Part shown: piece by piece, positions 1-15,690 of the stretch
Layout of the letters: each line of letters opens with the position of its first letter
Numbering within the stretch: the first letter of the stretch is position 1
Source of the DNA: Scatophagus argus
Taxonomy: Eukaryota; Chordata; Actinopteri; Scatophagidae
NCBI RefSeq assembly: GCF_020382885.2
Contig: NC_058514.1
Location: forward strand, 15,300,249-15,364,248
Direction: 5' to 3'
DNA length: 64,000 nt
The notes under the pieces: model-generated
Seen by the model: only the letters and a program-made list of their open reading frames with translations
Told to the model about the DNA's origin: nothing
The model's database searches: none
Position numbers and translations under genes: made by a program

Positions 1-1337
1 CCAGAAGTGCACTGTCCTTATGTAATGTGTCTGGCCCAACGTTGTAGAATTACAACATAGACATAACAAGCTCTAAATCAAATTTGATGAATGTTTTCCA
101 AATAACTAAATATGTATGTGTTCTAAACATTGTAATAAACACACATAAAAAAATGTAAAGAATTTTACTTACTTGAATCTTGACAAATCCTTACCTTACC
201 TTACCCACAAATTTTGCAGGTAAGGTGAGTTTATGGCCAGATGATTGGACCTATGAACATTTCTTCAATCCAATAGCATTGTGAGGACAAACAATAGGAC
301 CCATTAACTATGGAAATGTGATCTTGAGCGTGCCCAGAAAATCTCCAAGGGGAGGCGCCCAGGAGGCATCCTAATTAGATGCATGAGCAACAACTTTTAC
401 AATAGTACAGCGGTTTTTTTTTAACATAATATCAATCATCAAAATGTTTTCAACATAAATTAAATGCATCTTGCATAATTTTAGCATTTAGGGTTGGCTG
501 AATCAAACAACCCTGATAAAAGCTGTCCTGGCACAAACAGGTGTACTGTGTATTCTACATGTGGGGTGCTGTTTCTTCTTTGTAAGCATTTGTTCAGACT
601 TGAAGTCTTTGCAGATAACATCGACTTTACATGTTTAAGGCAATAGTTTCACACATGATATACAGATATGGCTAATACTGACTACTAGAGCCCAACTTAT
701 GTTTGAGGCTTTTGATATCCACTCTTAAAATGACCCCCAACCATGTTTTACTGAGCAAAAATATACCTTTTAATATATTTATTATGATTTATATGGTTTC
801 ATATGGTGACTTCAAAACTTACAATGCATTTTCTGAAAATTTAAGATCCTTATGATATTCTCAATGTTCTCAAACCCTGAAACTTAAAGCTAGTAAACAC
901 AGATTCAACCAGAAATAAAATTGTGTCAGGTTGAGGAGTCAAATCTAATGCTCAGAATTGCTTAAACTGTGTTTTGTATGAAGAGTCAATATGCTGGCTG
1001 GATTGATCAATACAATACAGAGCCAAAGTGAGAACTGAACAACTTTCTACAGGTAAGTCACTGCTCTTTTTGTGCTTCCAGTCGAGTTACATCTGATACC
1101 AACAGCTGGAAAGTGGGATGAGATATAAAGGAGTACACATAATTTTGGTGACCCCTAGTCACCTGCTGTCAGTTAACTTAACTAGTCACGAAGCTTAATA
1201 AAAACAGGTTAAGACACCAAAGTGTTAAATATCTGTTCAAACAAGTGATAGTGAGGAAATTTAAAGAGAATGAATAAACTCCTTTTGTGACTGTTCCCAA
1301 TTTCCCTTTTAACTTTCTGTACAAAGATCATTTCATC
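1..1337 (+). promoter_or_regulatory. Upstream region of kinase gene 1, with candidate TATA box
   Basis: AT-rich sequence without a convincing exon. A TATAAAG string at 1124-1130 could be a TATA box, which would place transcription start near 1155 and leave a leader of about 180 bases before the ATG at 1338. An upstream GTG in frame at 1287 is not a plausible eukaryotic start. Clustered TTACC repeats near 193-208 have no assigned meaning. The promoter call rests only on the motif and its distance. Confidence 0.3.
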
Positions 1338-3572
1338 ATGGCAGAGGACAGCAACAGCAGCAGTGACTCAGACGGGTTACTGGTCCCGAGCGATTATGAG
1401 ATAGTTGACTTTATTGAAAATGGGCTTGTTGAAGTCGTGGCAAAGTGCAAGAGAAAGGACACTGAAGAGCCTGTGGCCATAAAATTCTTGAGAAGTAGCA
1501 AGAGCGCGATGAAGGAGGTTGGTTAACTTATATAATTTGATGTTCACAGTTGCAAAAGAGCAGCAAATACCTAAACACATCCAACTTATCATGTATCCCC
1601 AGGTGTCCATTTTAGAAGAATTAATGAGACACAATCTGGATCAACACAACATTGTAAAGCTCTACAGCTGGTACCAGATGAAAAACACCATTGGTCTGGT
1701 GTTGGAATTGCTAGATATCACCCTTTGGGACTACATGAAGGGGGATCGTCTGCCTTTAAAGGATATCAGGCTCATCACAGAGCAGGTATGGAGGTAGTGT
1801 CACAAAGCAACATTTAACAATATATCCAATTTTAAAAATCTTTTCAAGCAGTTTTGAATTGTGTAACTGAACTTTTACCTGCAGATGGCCACAGCTTTAT
1901 ATGGACTGAAGAGTGTTGGAGTGATCCATGGAGATATAAAACCCAACAACATCATGCTGGTGAAGGATCAGGAGCAGTCCTTCACACTGAAGCTTATTGA
2001 TTTTGGCTTGTCATTTCATACATCTGAAGGTGTGGTGGGCACTCGTTACCAGGTACCTTATTACAGGTGAGGATTGGTTGACTTTCTTCTGGATTATGTT
2101 TGAAATTTCCCAGTTTTGCTATGAACAGAAACTTTGATGCTGTTTTTCTGCCACATTCAGAGCTCCAGAGATCATGCTAGGACTTCCCTTCAATGAAGCC
2201 ATTGACATGTGGTCTCTTGGCGCTGTGCTGGGCTTCATGATGTTTGGAGAGCTCATCTTCCCATGGTTCTGTGAATATAATCTGGTAAGCAATTTACTAA
2301 TTTTTTTCTAATGGATCCAATAATACTGCATCCACATACCAACTCTCAGCCTCAGTTCAATCATGTAAAGAATGACTGGGCTGGATCTCATCATCCCTGT
2401 TGAGTGCTTTGGATGTGAGTCCGTGTTTTGTCTCCAGATGCAGTCTATTTGTGAAATCTTGGGCCAACCAGCAGACCATCTTCTCAATGCTGGTCTAAAA
2501 ACAAGCGAGTTTTTCATCAAGACCTCTGACAATAAGTTTACCCTCATGACACATGACCAGTATTGGAAAAACAAGATTTCCTTTGGCAACAAGAAATTTG
2601 CCTTCAGCTCTCTGGACGATCTGAAGGTGGTAAGTAGTTTAGTAGGTTGTAGTTGCTAAAAAGTGACTCTCACTGATTCTCTTTTCATGAATCAGGAGTA
2701 ACTTGACTGCTGATGCATTTGATTTCAATATTAGTTAGGCAAGGAGCTGGGGAATGAAGCTGAGGGATGGGGGCAGTGTGTTGAACTGCTGAAAGCGATG
2801 CTCAAGGTGGATGCCAGTGAGAGGATCACCCCCAGTGAGGTCCTTAGGCATCCCTTCATCACACAGAGCTACCTGAATGAGAATCAGCAGCCAGCAGCAG
2901 ATGAGCCCAGAACCAGTCAGGCCTCAACCGACCTCAGAAGCATAGAGTCTGTGTCTGATGCTGATGACAGGTACAGCAGCTATTGAGCTACTGAATCATC
3001 TCTTTCTGAAGCCATAGATGGTGTCTTCAAATCAAACTCAAATCTTCTTTCTGTTGGAGACCCACACTGACAAACACTGCAGCCTTGTAGCTGTGAGAAA
3101 CATTTACACAATCCTCCTGAATATACTATACTGTATGCTATAATCAACTCTCTGTGTGTTTGTGTGTGTGTTCAGTATCAAGGCTGACCAAACTGAAGAT
3201 ACTCAAAGTGACAGAAACCACTTCAGTGACGTACTGCGTTGTAAAACTCTAGTGCTGGATGCTGACCCTCCTGGCAGTGATCAGGACACCAGTGCTCCTG
3301 AGGAGATCCAGTCGATCATCACAGAACTAGAGGAGACCATATCAGGTACAAAACAGACACCTCCACTTGAGCCCAAAATGACATCCACAGTGTTGTTAAT
3401 TCTACCACTAACAGCCAAAATATTTGTTTGTTTTTCAGATGACAGCAAGGCCCATGAGGAGACCAAGAAGAAGAAGAAGAAGAAGAAGAAGAAGAAAAAC
3501 TGCATCAGACGCTTCTTCTCATGGATGAGGAAGACATTTTGCTTTTGTAGTTCAACAAAAGTTCAGGACTAG
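1338..3572 (+). CDS. HIPK-like protein kinase, divergent paralogue (gene 1), 8 exons
   Basis: Predicted 466-residue Ser/Thr kinase. Exons by splice consensus and phase: 1338-1517, 1603-1785, 1885-2066, 2161-2284, 2438-2629, 2735-2970, 3176-3345 and 3439-3572 (stop TAG). The kinase domain spans about residues 20-328: VAIK Lys49, alpha-C Glu60, catalytic loop HGDIKPNN (Asp138), DFG at 160-162, YYRAPE at 180-185, then a GLPF..AIDMWSLG stretch and LKTSEFF, both typical of the HIPK family. Oddities: the glycine loop reads IENGLVEV, so the usual glycines are lost or displaced; HRD is HGD; the activation-loop Tyr is shifted by one residue. The tail holds an acidic/Ser-rich linker, 11 lysines, then a basic Cys-rich end (CIRRFFSWMRKTFCFC). 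Catalytic residues persist, so it may be active, but a weak or pseudo-kinase is possible. Retention of the intron after 2970 would stop at 2986 (370 residues). Confidence 0.85.
3465..3497 (+). repeat. (AAG)10 microsatellite coding poly-lysine
   Basis: Ten AAG codons plus AAA in the last exon of gene 1 encode 11 consecutive lysines just before the Cys-rich terminus. The run is likely length-polymorphic but stays in frame with unit-length changes. Confidence 0.9.
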
Positions 3573-3693
3573 ATGACAAAGATGGTAACCTTATTAGCCC
3601 AAATACAGAATGAAGAATCAATGCATAATCAGTATGCTTAAAACAAAATAATTCACACAAATAAGCATAACACTACACACTTTCTGATACTTC

Positions 3694-3701
3694 CTCCACT
3701 C
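3694..3701 (+). repeat. Left 8-bp target-site duplication (CTCCACTC)
   Basis: CTCCACTC directly abuts the left terminal inverted repeat of MITE copy 1. The identical octamer abuts the right end of MITE copy 3 at 26685-26692. Eight base pairs is the usual hAT target-site duplication length. Confidence 0.75.
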
Positions 3702-4269
3702 CAGGGACGTGCAGAGACCTCTGGTGGGGCAGGGGCTCAGTTTATAAAAAAGGGCACAAAACATTTCAAGCAATTGAACTTTATTTAAAACTGAATTTCA
3801 ATAACAACTTAATTTCTCCATGAGGTTGCTCTACATTACACAACCCAACGCAAAAAACAGCCCTAAACAATGTATTAACTTGTCCTTTCACGAATCATAC
3901 AACATGAATGGTCAGAAAAGGAATGAACACTGATTCACTGCGACCTTACCATGCGCCTCTCCTTCTTGCATCGTCTCACTTGATGGCCGCGTGCACACGC
4001 TTTCGATGGGTTCGCTGACCATGTGACGTCATGAATCGTGGCCGCAAGGTATTTAGGTGTAAAACGTTTTTCCCCCAAATGTATAACTTCGCATATGATT
4101 TAGGAGACATTGTGGAGAACTTAGCTGTTGGAACTCATTTATTTATTAAAAAAATAATAATAATAATAATAAAAAAAAAACCAGCCCTGTCAAAAGGGCA
4201 CTTTGAATGTCCATCAGGAAAAGGGCAGGTGCCTGAGCCCCTGTAGCCCCCCTTATCTGCACGTGCCTG
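3702..4269 (+). mobile_element. hAT-like MITE, copy 1 (complete)
   Basis: A 568-bp non-autonomous element with terminal inverted repeats: left CAGGGACGTGCAGA, right end TCTGCACGTGCCTG (13 of 14 complementary). The CAG-start termini suit the hAT superfamily. It contains a TGACGTCA site at 4024-4031 and an A/T-rich AAT-repeat tract near 4150-4180. Short open frames inside are not recognisable as transposase. The right flank runs directly into L2-like sequence. Confidence 0.75.
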
Positions 4270-4712
4270 GAAGATAGTGTAGACAGATTTAGGGATGCAA
4301 TCCCATCACAGCTCCCCTCAGCACCATGTACCAGTACAACAGACCGTACTGATTTAAATGTTACTCCTGCAGCAATTGATTCTTTTGTTAATAACACTGC
4401 AGCCACGTTGCACACAGTTTTACTTATCTTTTTAGTAATGTCATTTCTCATGTTGTTAACTGCTTTCCTGCCTGTACAACATCCATTGCACGTCTGCCCG
4501 TCCTGGGTGAGGGATCCCTCCTCTGTTGCTCACCCTGAGGTTTCTTCCATTTTTTCCTGTTAAAGGTTTTTCTGGGAGTTTTTCCTTAGTCGATGTGAGG
4601 GTCGAAGGGCAGAGGATGTTGCTGATGTTATGTTGAGCCCTTTGAGACAAACTGCTTGTAAAAATGGGCTATACAAATAAAGTTGACTTGACTTGACTTG
4701 ACATAGAAACTG
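4270..4712 (+). mobile_element. L2-like LINE fragment, ORF2 piece joined to 3' end
   Basis: Bases 4275-4440 match, with a few changes, the LINE endonuclease-region sequence at 29396-29545. From about 4441 the sequence is a LINE 3' UTR ending in an ATACAAATAAAG signal and a GACTT simple-repeat tail (4680-4701), as in fish L2-clade elements. An internal deletion joins the two parts. The fragment is present in unit 1 only; unit 2 lost it together with the MITE right end. Confidence 0.65.
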
Positions 4713-6842
4713 CCCCCCCCCAGGACACACATCCATACACACATCTTATTTTTATGTTTAATGAAGTTACATTTGGTTTTCACATCAGGGGCCTCAAAAC
4801 ACAGGACTAGTTACTCATAAAATGTGGAAATGATCTGATCTCTTTTTTTGGTGGACTTGACATTGAGTGATCGTCCTGCTGGTTATGTAGGGGTACTGCA
4901 GTTTTGGACACATGCGTCCAAAGCTTTATGAACAGTGTGATATCATCAGTCAAACTGTGAGGAATGAGCAGACCAACAGTCATTATTTTTTGGACACACT
5001 GCATCAATTTTGCGTTTGAAGTTAGACCGTTTCTTTGTAAAGTCATCAGCTTTTCTGCTCCAGCTCGGCTCTCAAGCTGCGTGTTTGGCTTTGCTTTCAC
5101 GTTACAGTCCACTGAATAAGACGTGTCGTCTGGCTTCTGCCTCCTCTGCCGTCCATGTGATCGCAGCCCTCATTTGTGTTATGAGGTGAAATCACAAGGC
5201 AGGTGCAAGTTGATTTAAGATTCATAGATCACATGTGCTTAAATTACAAACGCACTGAAGCTGCTTATGGTTTTTTTTATGCTCAGCATCTTTTCTGAAT
5301 CAAATGTAAGTCAGAAATGATCTTAGAAGACTAAGTTTTGAGACTTCAGCTTAAACCAAACCAACCAACCAAACCAAATTCAGCTTCCTGACGTCCCAAG
5401 ACTTGTGATGTCAGAAAGCTGAATTTGGTTTCTCTTGATTTAATGGGCATTTTGTGCTTGAGAGACTTTGCTTATTAACCATTTGACTTCACTGCGAGAC
5501 TGAACTGATGGGACTGAAGTGATGTGTGGGTAAAGTAACATCACAGCAACGTCTCATGAGATGTATGAGGTCGTTTTTGACGGCCTAACTTCACACGCAG
5601 GCTTCGTCTCGTTGTTTGCGTTACTGAGCAAATACAGACAGCAAATTTCCACAGACGCGTGTCAGTCACGTTAACCTCCGCTGTCAGCTTCGTGATTATC
5701 GTCTGAATATGGGAGGAAGAGACGGTCAGAGCTCAAACAATATGAAACCCATCCTAACTGCGGAGACACCTGACGCTGCAGTGTCTTGTAGCTGAAAGGT
5801 TGCAGTTTGACCCTCGTGTCGAGTCACAATGCCCTTGTGTAAAACACTCAACCGTTTCTTCCTCACTCGCTGTCAGATATTTTCAGTCGCAGGTTTTTTC
5901 TGCTCTGGAAAGCAGTCTGTCTGCAGTCCAGCAGCAGCAGCTGTGGGGGCACAGAAGTAAAGTCTTTATTTCATACACTCTTCATTTTTATTCTTTGTTT
6001 TTGTGCTTTGTACCTTTTAAAACTCATCAATTTTTGATTGATTTGATTTTGAATGATTTCAAAATCATTGGGTGTGCTGAAGGTCATTTCCAAACACGTT
6101 TGTCCTTAAAATCTGTGAGGAATAAATACTATGTGCATATACTTAAACCTTAAATCACATTTTCTTAAATATGAGAAATGGGAGCAGAAACAACAGTGTT
6201 GCTTTTGTATTTTTCATGGGTGTAGTTAAGTCCAGCGGGTCCCAGACGAGGGGTCGGTCCCACCAGAGGGTCATCAGATACCTCTGAGAGCTGAGGCAAC
6301 TGAGGGGGGGCATTTTGATACAAGTTCATATTTAATCTTTCTAATCTTTGATTGTTTTGTGAAGGATTGGATGATTTTACCTCTTGCTGCTGTGATGTGA
6401 GCAGTTTAAAGGGGAAAAAAAAATCATTAGAAACTAAAGTACAATGTTTGACTCTACAATGCAGTGGAATAGGTTTTTTTTGGTGTAATCTGGTATTTCT
6501 GACTTCCCAGTGACATGTGGGCAGTTGGTGGACATTTTGCACTGAACAGAAACTCATGAAATGTCATAAAAAATAAAAAACATGTCTTTCAAGCATACAG
6601 TACACACTGTACATAGTGTTTCATGGAGACATAAAGCTGATTCTACCTGCGGAATGTTAGAACGTGTGACTGTCAAAGACTTTAGAACTCTGTGATGTCA
6701 CAAAGGCCTGCAGGGTTCAGATCAGTCCGTTCTGCGGTTCTGCTCTCACTTTGTTCGAGTGAGTTTCAGCACGAGGACAAACCTTTCAGACATTTCAGTT
6801 TCGACACGGTGAACGAGACACGGAGAAACACCAAGCAACAAG
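4713..6842 (+). other. Unit 1 upstream spacer and 5' flank of gene 2
   Basis: Sequence shared almost base for base with unit 2 (15683-17813). Open frames at 5800-6153 (+) and 6165-6557 (-) are judged non-coding: a 2-base indel between the copies near 5778 breaks the surrounding frame, and there is no splice context. It includes the hairpin at 5372-5430. The last 150 bases are the likely 5' leader and core promoter of gene 2. A CRE-like TGATGTCA lies at 6693-6700, and no TATA box is obvious. Confidence 0.5.
5372..5430. repeat. Inverted repeat (hairpin), unit 1
   Basis: Left arm 5372-5392 and right arm 5410-5430 are complementary at 20 of 21 positions around a 17-base loop. The left arm starts AACCAAATTCAGCTT and the right arm ends AAGCTGAATTTGGTT. 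It could be a relic of a tiny palindromic element. It is kept in unit 2 at 16341-16399. Confidence 0.8.
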
Positions 6843-11291
<4,449 letters not shown>

Positions 11292-11425
11292 ACAGTTTGC
11301 CAGCACTCACACTTGAGATTAATTTGTTTTAAATCAGTTTAGCCGAAATTGTTATGTGATATGAACATAAGATGCAACAAGCAATCAATTCTGTCTCTTT
11401 ATCTGTGAGTACATATGTCCAACAG

Positions 11426-11589
11426 ATGGGAACATACTGCGATACTCTGAGGACACTCCAGCAGCATCTCTAAAGAAGTCCAGACTGCTCATCTCCAGAC
11501 ACGACGAGGAAGAGGAAAAGGAAACAGAAGAACCTGGATGGAACATAGACAGTTTGCCAGCACTCACACTTGAGATTAATTTGTTTTAA
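11426..11589 (+). CDS. Alternative terminal exon (acidic tail) of gene 2
   Basis: After an acceptor-like TCCAACAG, a phase-1-compatible frame runs to TAA at 11587-11589. It encodes GNILRYSEDTPAASLKKSR followed by an acidic stretch (EEEEKETEE) and a hydrophobic end. Exon 12 ends in the right phase to join it, giving an isoform that bypasses exons 13-14. The same DNA repeated at exon 14 is read in a different frame as a basic tail. The splice is inferred from consensus and phase only. Confidence 0.4.
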
Positions 11590-11682
11590 ATCAGTTTAGC
11601 CGAAATTGTTATGTGATATGAACATAAGATGCAACAAGCAATCAATTCTTTCTCTTTATCTTTGAGTACATATGTCCAACAG

Positions 11683-11806
11683 ATGGGAAAATACTGCGAT
11701 ACTCTGAGGACACTCCAGCAGCATCTCTAAAGAAGTCCAGACTGCAGCTCCACATAGTGGAAGAGGATGAAGATGAGCTGGGATGCAGGTGGACAAACAC
11801 ATACAG
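11683..11806 (+). CDS. Alternative internal exon candidate downstream of gene 2
   Basis: Second copy of the alternative exon, with acceptor CCAACAG and donor AG|GTAGGC. It encodes GKILRYSEDTPAASLKKSRL followed by an acidic stretch (VEEDEDELG), leaving phase 2. A possible following exon lies at 12954-13065 but would stop after three codons. Expression is not shown by the sequence. Confidence 0.3.
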
Positions 11807-14800
11807 GTAGGCTCATCTATGGCAACTCACTCTCAGGATCGGCTGATTCTCAATCAGTTCACTTCTTAGTGTCTTTAGGTGTTTCATCATTAGCAAGAAT
11901 TTATTTACATTTATTTATCATTAGCAAGAACTTAGCAAGATGAATTGACCCTGAACACTCACAGACAGCTTGACTCATTAAGCTCAGTTTTACTCAGTAT
12001 GAGGCGCACTGATGTATAACATCTTCTGTGGTCCTGGAGGACATTTTCCAAACTTTTATGAAATAACCCTGGTGATTGTGTCAGGGTTTTTTCTTCTTTG
12101 ACATGAGGCTTAAAAGTTATTCATGGTAAGCTTGATGTAGAGATTGAGAGAAGTTGGCAATTGAAGGGATGGAGGGTCTAAATGAGGATGCCACCAGGCC
12201 GCATTATGGAAATTACTTCTTCGGGCACCCACCAAGATGGATATTAAGTGTTTTTAATTATTGGCAGCAGGGCACAACTCCCCTGCTGCTATTACAGGCT
12301 GCCTTCAGTCCTAATAAAGGCCTGTAGCAAACACCACAGCCTGCTGATGTCCACCTCCCGTAATAATCATCTTCAAATGGAGCAGGTTGTAGCTTAAAAT
12401 AGTGGAGTTAATGGTTTAAAATTTGACACAAACAGTGACAAGTTTTCCTGACTAAACATCATATTTTATTAGCTCATACCAGACAAGTGTAAGTATAAGG
12501 CAGATGCTGCTGTGAGGTTTTCAGATTGCCGCTGTTGTATGTTGGATAACGATGATGTGAAGATGTTGAAAGAGAGCTGCGCTGTCTTGCTTGCATAAAA
12601 AGATTAAAGCAGTCCAGCATCAATTACATGCATGTGAGTGGATTCAGGCCAATACAACCACACTCCTGAATCATCTCTAACCCTCTGCTTTTATAGGTTG
12701 GTTGTTTACAAGAAAAGGGGAGCATTCATCTAGACATGGACCCTTCCAATACACAAAGAGAAGGGGAAGAGAGACCACCTTCCTATATCACACATACCTT
12801 TGAAACTTGGGACGCCTATCTAAACATGGGCTTTGAACATATAAAGGGCCTCAGAAAAAACATCATTCTAGTCTCCAAAATCCCTACTACACTGCTGCTT
12901 TTTCACATTGGTGCCTCTTTACAGTAATCATGTTTGTCTCTGCATGATCCCAGGCCATCGCTGTAACATCAGCCGCTCTTCACCTGAGAGCTACGCGAAG
13001 GAAGGACCAGAAATGGACTGCAGGGAAGCACAGAAGAAGGAGCAACGAACACCGGGAGATAAACGGTAACGCCTGCATTGACTTAATTAGCAGCACCAGG
13101 CTTGTCTTTTTGGCCCATCGACACTAAACAGTCCCTGGAAGGGGGTTTCCTCTTGTGCGAGCCTTCCCAAGGTTTCTTCCAGACTCTCCCGTTAAAGGGG
13201 TCAGTTTGGGAGTTTTTCCTTGCCCGCTTGAGGGAGGTGTCGTAATCACGTGGGCTTGAGATTAATATTACTTGATAGTTTCCGGCCTGGTGTTTTAACA
13301 GCATTTAATTTTACCTGTTACCACAGCTCATAAATAAGATAGAAGACTGTAGTGTATAATCTAGTTCAGGGCAGCACGGTGGTGCAGTGGTTAGCGCAGT
13401 CACCTCACAGCAAGGCCAGGGTCTTCCTGTGAAGGCCCGGGACTTCCTGTGAGGAGTTTGCATGTTCTCCCCGTGTCTGCGTGGGTTTCCTCTGGGTGCT
13501 CCAGCTTCCTCCCACAGTCCAAAGACATGCAGGTTAATTGGTGACTCTAAATTGCCCCTTGAACAACCATGCAACAGATAGGTGGTGACAGATAATGCAT
13601 TATTGTAAAGTATAGCGTGCAGGCGTTACTTTTAGACATATTCATAATTCATAATTTCTGATAAATCTGACAACAAATTAAAAAGAAATGATTAAAATGG
13701 ATGTAAGACTGTCAGTTTCAGGAATGTTCTGCATTTTAAGTAGTAAAATAAGAAGTGTTGTCCCAATGATTGCAAAGAGGTTTTATTCTTGAACAAAGTG
13801 TCTAATGTGTGAAACACTCACTTGAAGCTGAACCTGTAGATGGCTTCCAGAGCTGTGCATCGACAACGCAGCTTAACATCCATCGACTTCAGGTTTAATT
13901 AGCATGAGTAATACAGGCTTTTCAGCCTTTTCATGATAAATTTACTTCAAAATGGATTCATCAGGGTTTCAGAAATTTCATAATTCCTGTTCATAGTATT
14001 TACATTATTTAGAAGTTGGGAGCTGATAATTAAAATTATTTTCTGTATGATTTTAAAATGGCATAAAATGTGTAATGGCATAACACGTGGCATGTGCAGC
14101 ACCGCTTTTCAAAAAAAATCCTCCTCCTCCTCAGGGGATTTTGCATGAAGAAGACTAATGTGACCTTGTTTGGCCATCTCACACTGTTGATACCTCAAAT
14201 TTCCTCTGGCTGGACACCTTTTGGACAGAAGGACTGTGGATTTTGTCTCATTTCTTACACTGGTGCTGCACTGGGAAGGGTGTGCTTTGCAGCCAGTGCG
14301 GAGAAGAAGAACGACTACAGGAACCAGTAGCTCTGCCAAAGTACATACGGGCATGTTAATGTTGTGCCAAGATAGCCTTGAGAATATCTGAACTTATCCT
14401 TTAACACTAAACAAGGGTACAACATAATATAGCATCTCATTTCTATGTGTAGCCAACAACATTCCTCTGAAGTGAGCTCCAAGGCCTGATTCTCTTCTCG
14501 GTACCATGTGTTTGTTATGGACCGAACTAATTAAAATAGGTACAAGGTAGTCTGTATGTATGTATAGAGATGTAGGCCATAAAATGACCCCAGGCCTGCT
14601 GTTGCACACTCACAGACAGGCTGTAATGTGTTCATTCTAGATGTTAGAAGTGTAATGATGGAACAACAACAACAGCAATTTGATTCATGCGTCGGTCGCT
14701 CTGTTCTGATGCTATAAAGAGGTCTTAATTGCATGATTCTTGTGTAGCTGCTAACATAAACTGGCAAACTCTGATTTAGCTGCTCTAATGTTTTCTTTCA

Positions 14801-15141
14801 CACCTTATTTGTTCTGATGCACAAATAAGGTAAGTGAGCCAACCAAAAGGCCGCATTAATACAAAAATAAAGACGGTAAAACCACTTCACTGTCAGAATA
14901 ATGGACCCAGTCATTGATCATGAAACAGATCACAGATCAGATCACTTTTTGGTTTTTTTATTCCTTTTGCATTTGTTGTGAAAAATAATGAAATTGCTTT
15001 TGTAGGCAGCCATTTCTACCCCATGAGCTCTGTGTGTGTGTGTGTGTGTGACACACTTCCCCAGAATGTTTCATAATTAACATGACACACACATACATAT
15101 CAGTGTGGCTCATGCATCAACAGATCAAGCTTCTTCCTATG
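11807..15141 (+). other. Unit 1 downstream spacer
   Basis: No firm gene. It holds a LINE 3'-UTR-like fragment (about 13132-13241), a SINE-like repeat (13369-13563), a (GT)10 run at 15031-15050 and small open frames (12736-12927, 14094-14330) that lack splice or family support. An exon-like interval at 12954-13065 is bounded by CAG and GTAACG; its reading frame is uncertain. The segment is duplicated at 22763-26106. Confidence 0.5.
13369..13563 (+). mobile_element. tRNA-derived SINE-like repeat, unit 1
   Basis: It starts GGCAGCACGGTGGTGCAGTGG (an A-box-like TGGTGCAGTGGTTAGC) and continues through the fish-typical GGAGTTTGCATGTTCTCCCC and ACAGTCCAAAGACATGCAGG blocks to TAAATTGCCCC. It belongs to the same family as the reverse copy at 41725-41978 and the fragment at 27148. 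Copy 2 of the unit carries it at about 24333-24526. Confidence 0.65.
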
Positions 15142-15690
15142 CAGGGACGTGCAGAGACCTCTGGTGGGGCAGGGGCTCAGTTTATAAAAAAGGGCACAAA
15201 ACATTTCAAGCAATTGAACTTTATTTAAAACTGAATTTCAATAACAACTTAATTTCTCGATGAGGTTGCTCTACATTACACAACCCAATGCAAAAAACAG
15301 CCCTAAACAATGTATGAACTTGTCCTTTCACGAATCATACAACATGAATGGTCAGAAAAGGAATGAACACTGATTCACTGTGACCTTACCATGCGCCTCT
15401 CCTTCTTGCATCGTCTCACTTGATGGCCGCATGCACACGCTTTCGATGGGTTCGCTGACCATGTGACGTCATGAATCGTGGCCGCAAGGTATTTAGGTGT
15501 AAAACGTTTTTCCCCCCAAATGTATAACTTCGCATATGATTTAGGAGACATTGTGGAGAACTTAGCTGTTGGAACTCATTTATTTATTAAAAAAATAATA
15601 ATAATAATAATAATAAAAAAACCAGCCCTGTCAAAAGGGCACTTTGAATGTCCATCAGGAAAAGGGCAGGTGCCTGAGCCCCTGTAGCCC
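15142..15690 (+). mobile_element. hAT-like MITE, copy 2 (right end deleted)
   Basis: Left terminus intact (CAGGGACGTGCAGA) at the unit junction, flanked on the left by TTCCTATG. The right terminal repeat and the adjoining L2 fragment are missing: the sequence passes from CTGTAGCCCC straight to AGGACACACATCC. Relative to copy 1, 470 bases are lost between two C-runs. Confidence 0.75.

Noticed and set aside
3281..3505. Minus-strand open frame with poly-Phe
   Set aside because: Antisense shadow of the poly-lysine exon of gene 1.
4031..4246. Open frame inside the MITE as a transposase remnant
   Set aside because: Short, with no recognisable transposase motif, and its 3' half is an AAT/A-rich tract that differs between copies.
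5800..6153. 117-codon frame upstream of gene 2, also present in unit 2
   Set aside because: Conserved only because the whole unit is duplicated; a 2-base indel changes the frame start between copies (unit 2 version starts at 16678).
6165..6557. 130-codon minus-strand frame upstream of gene 2
   Set aside because: In unit 2 it is shortened to 65 codons by scattered changes, so there is no coding constraint.
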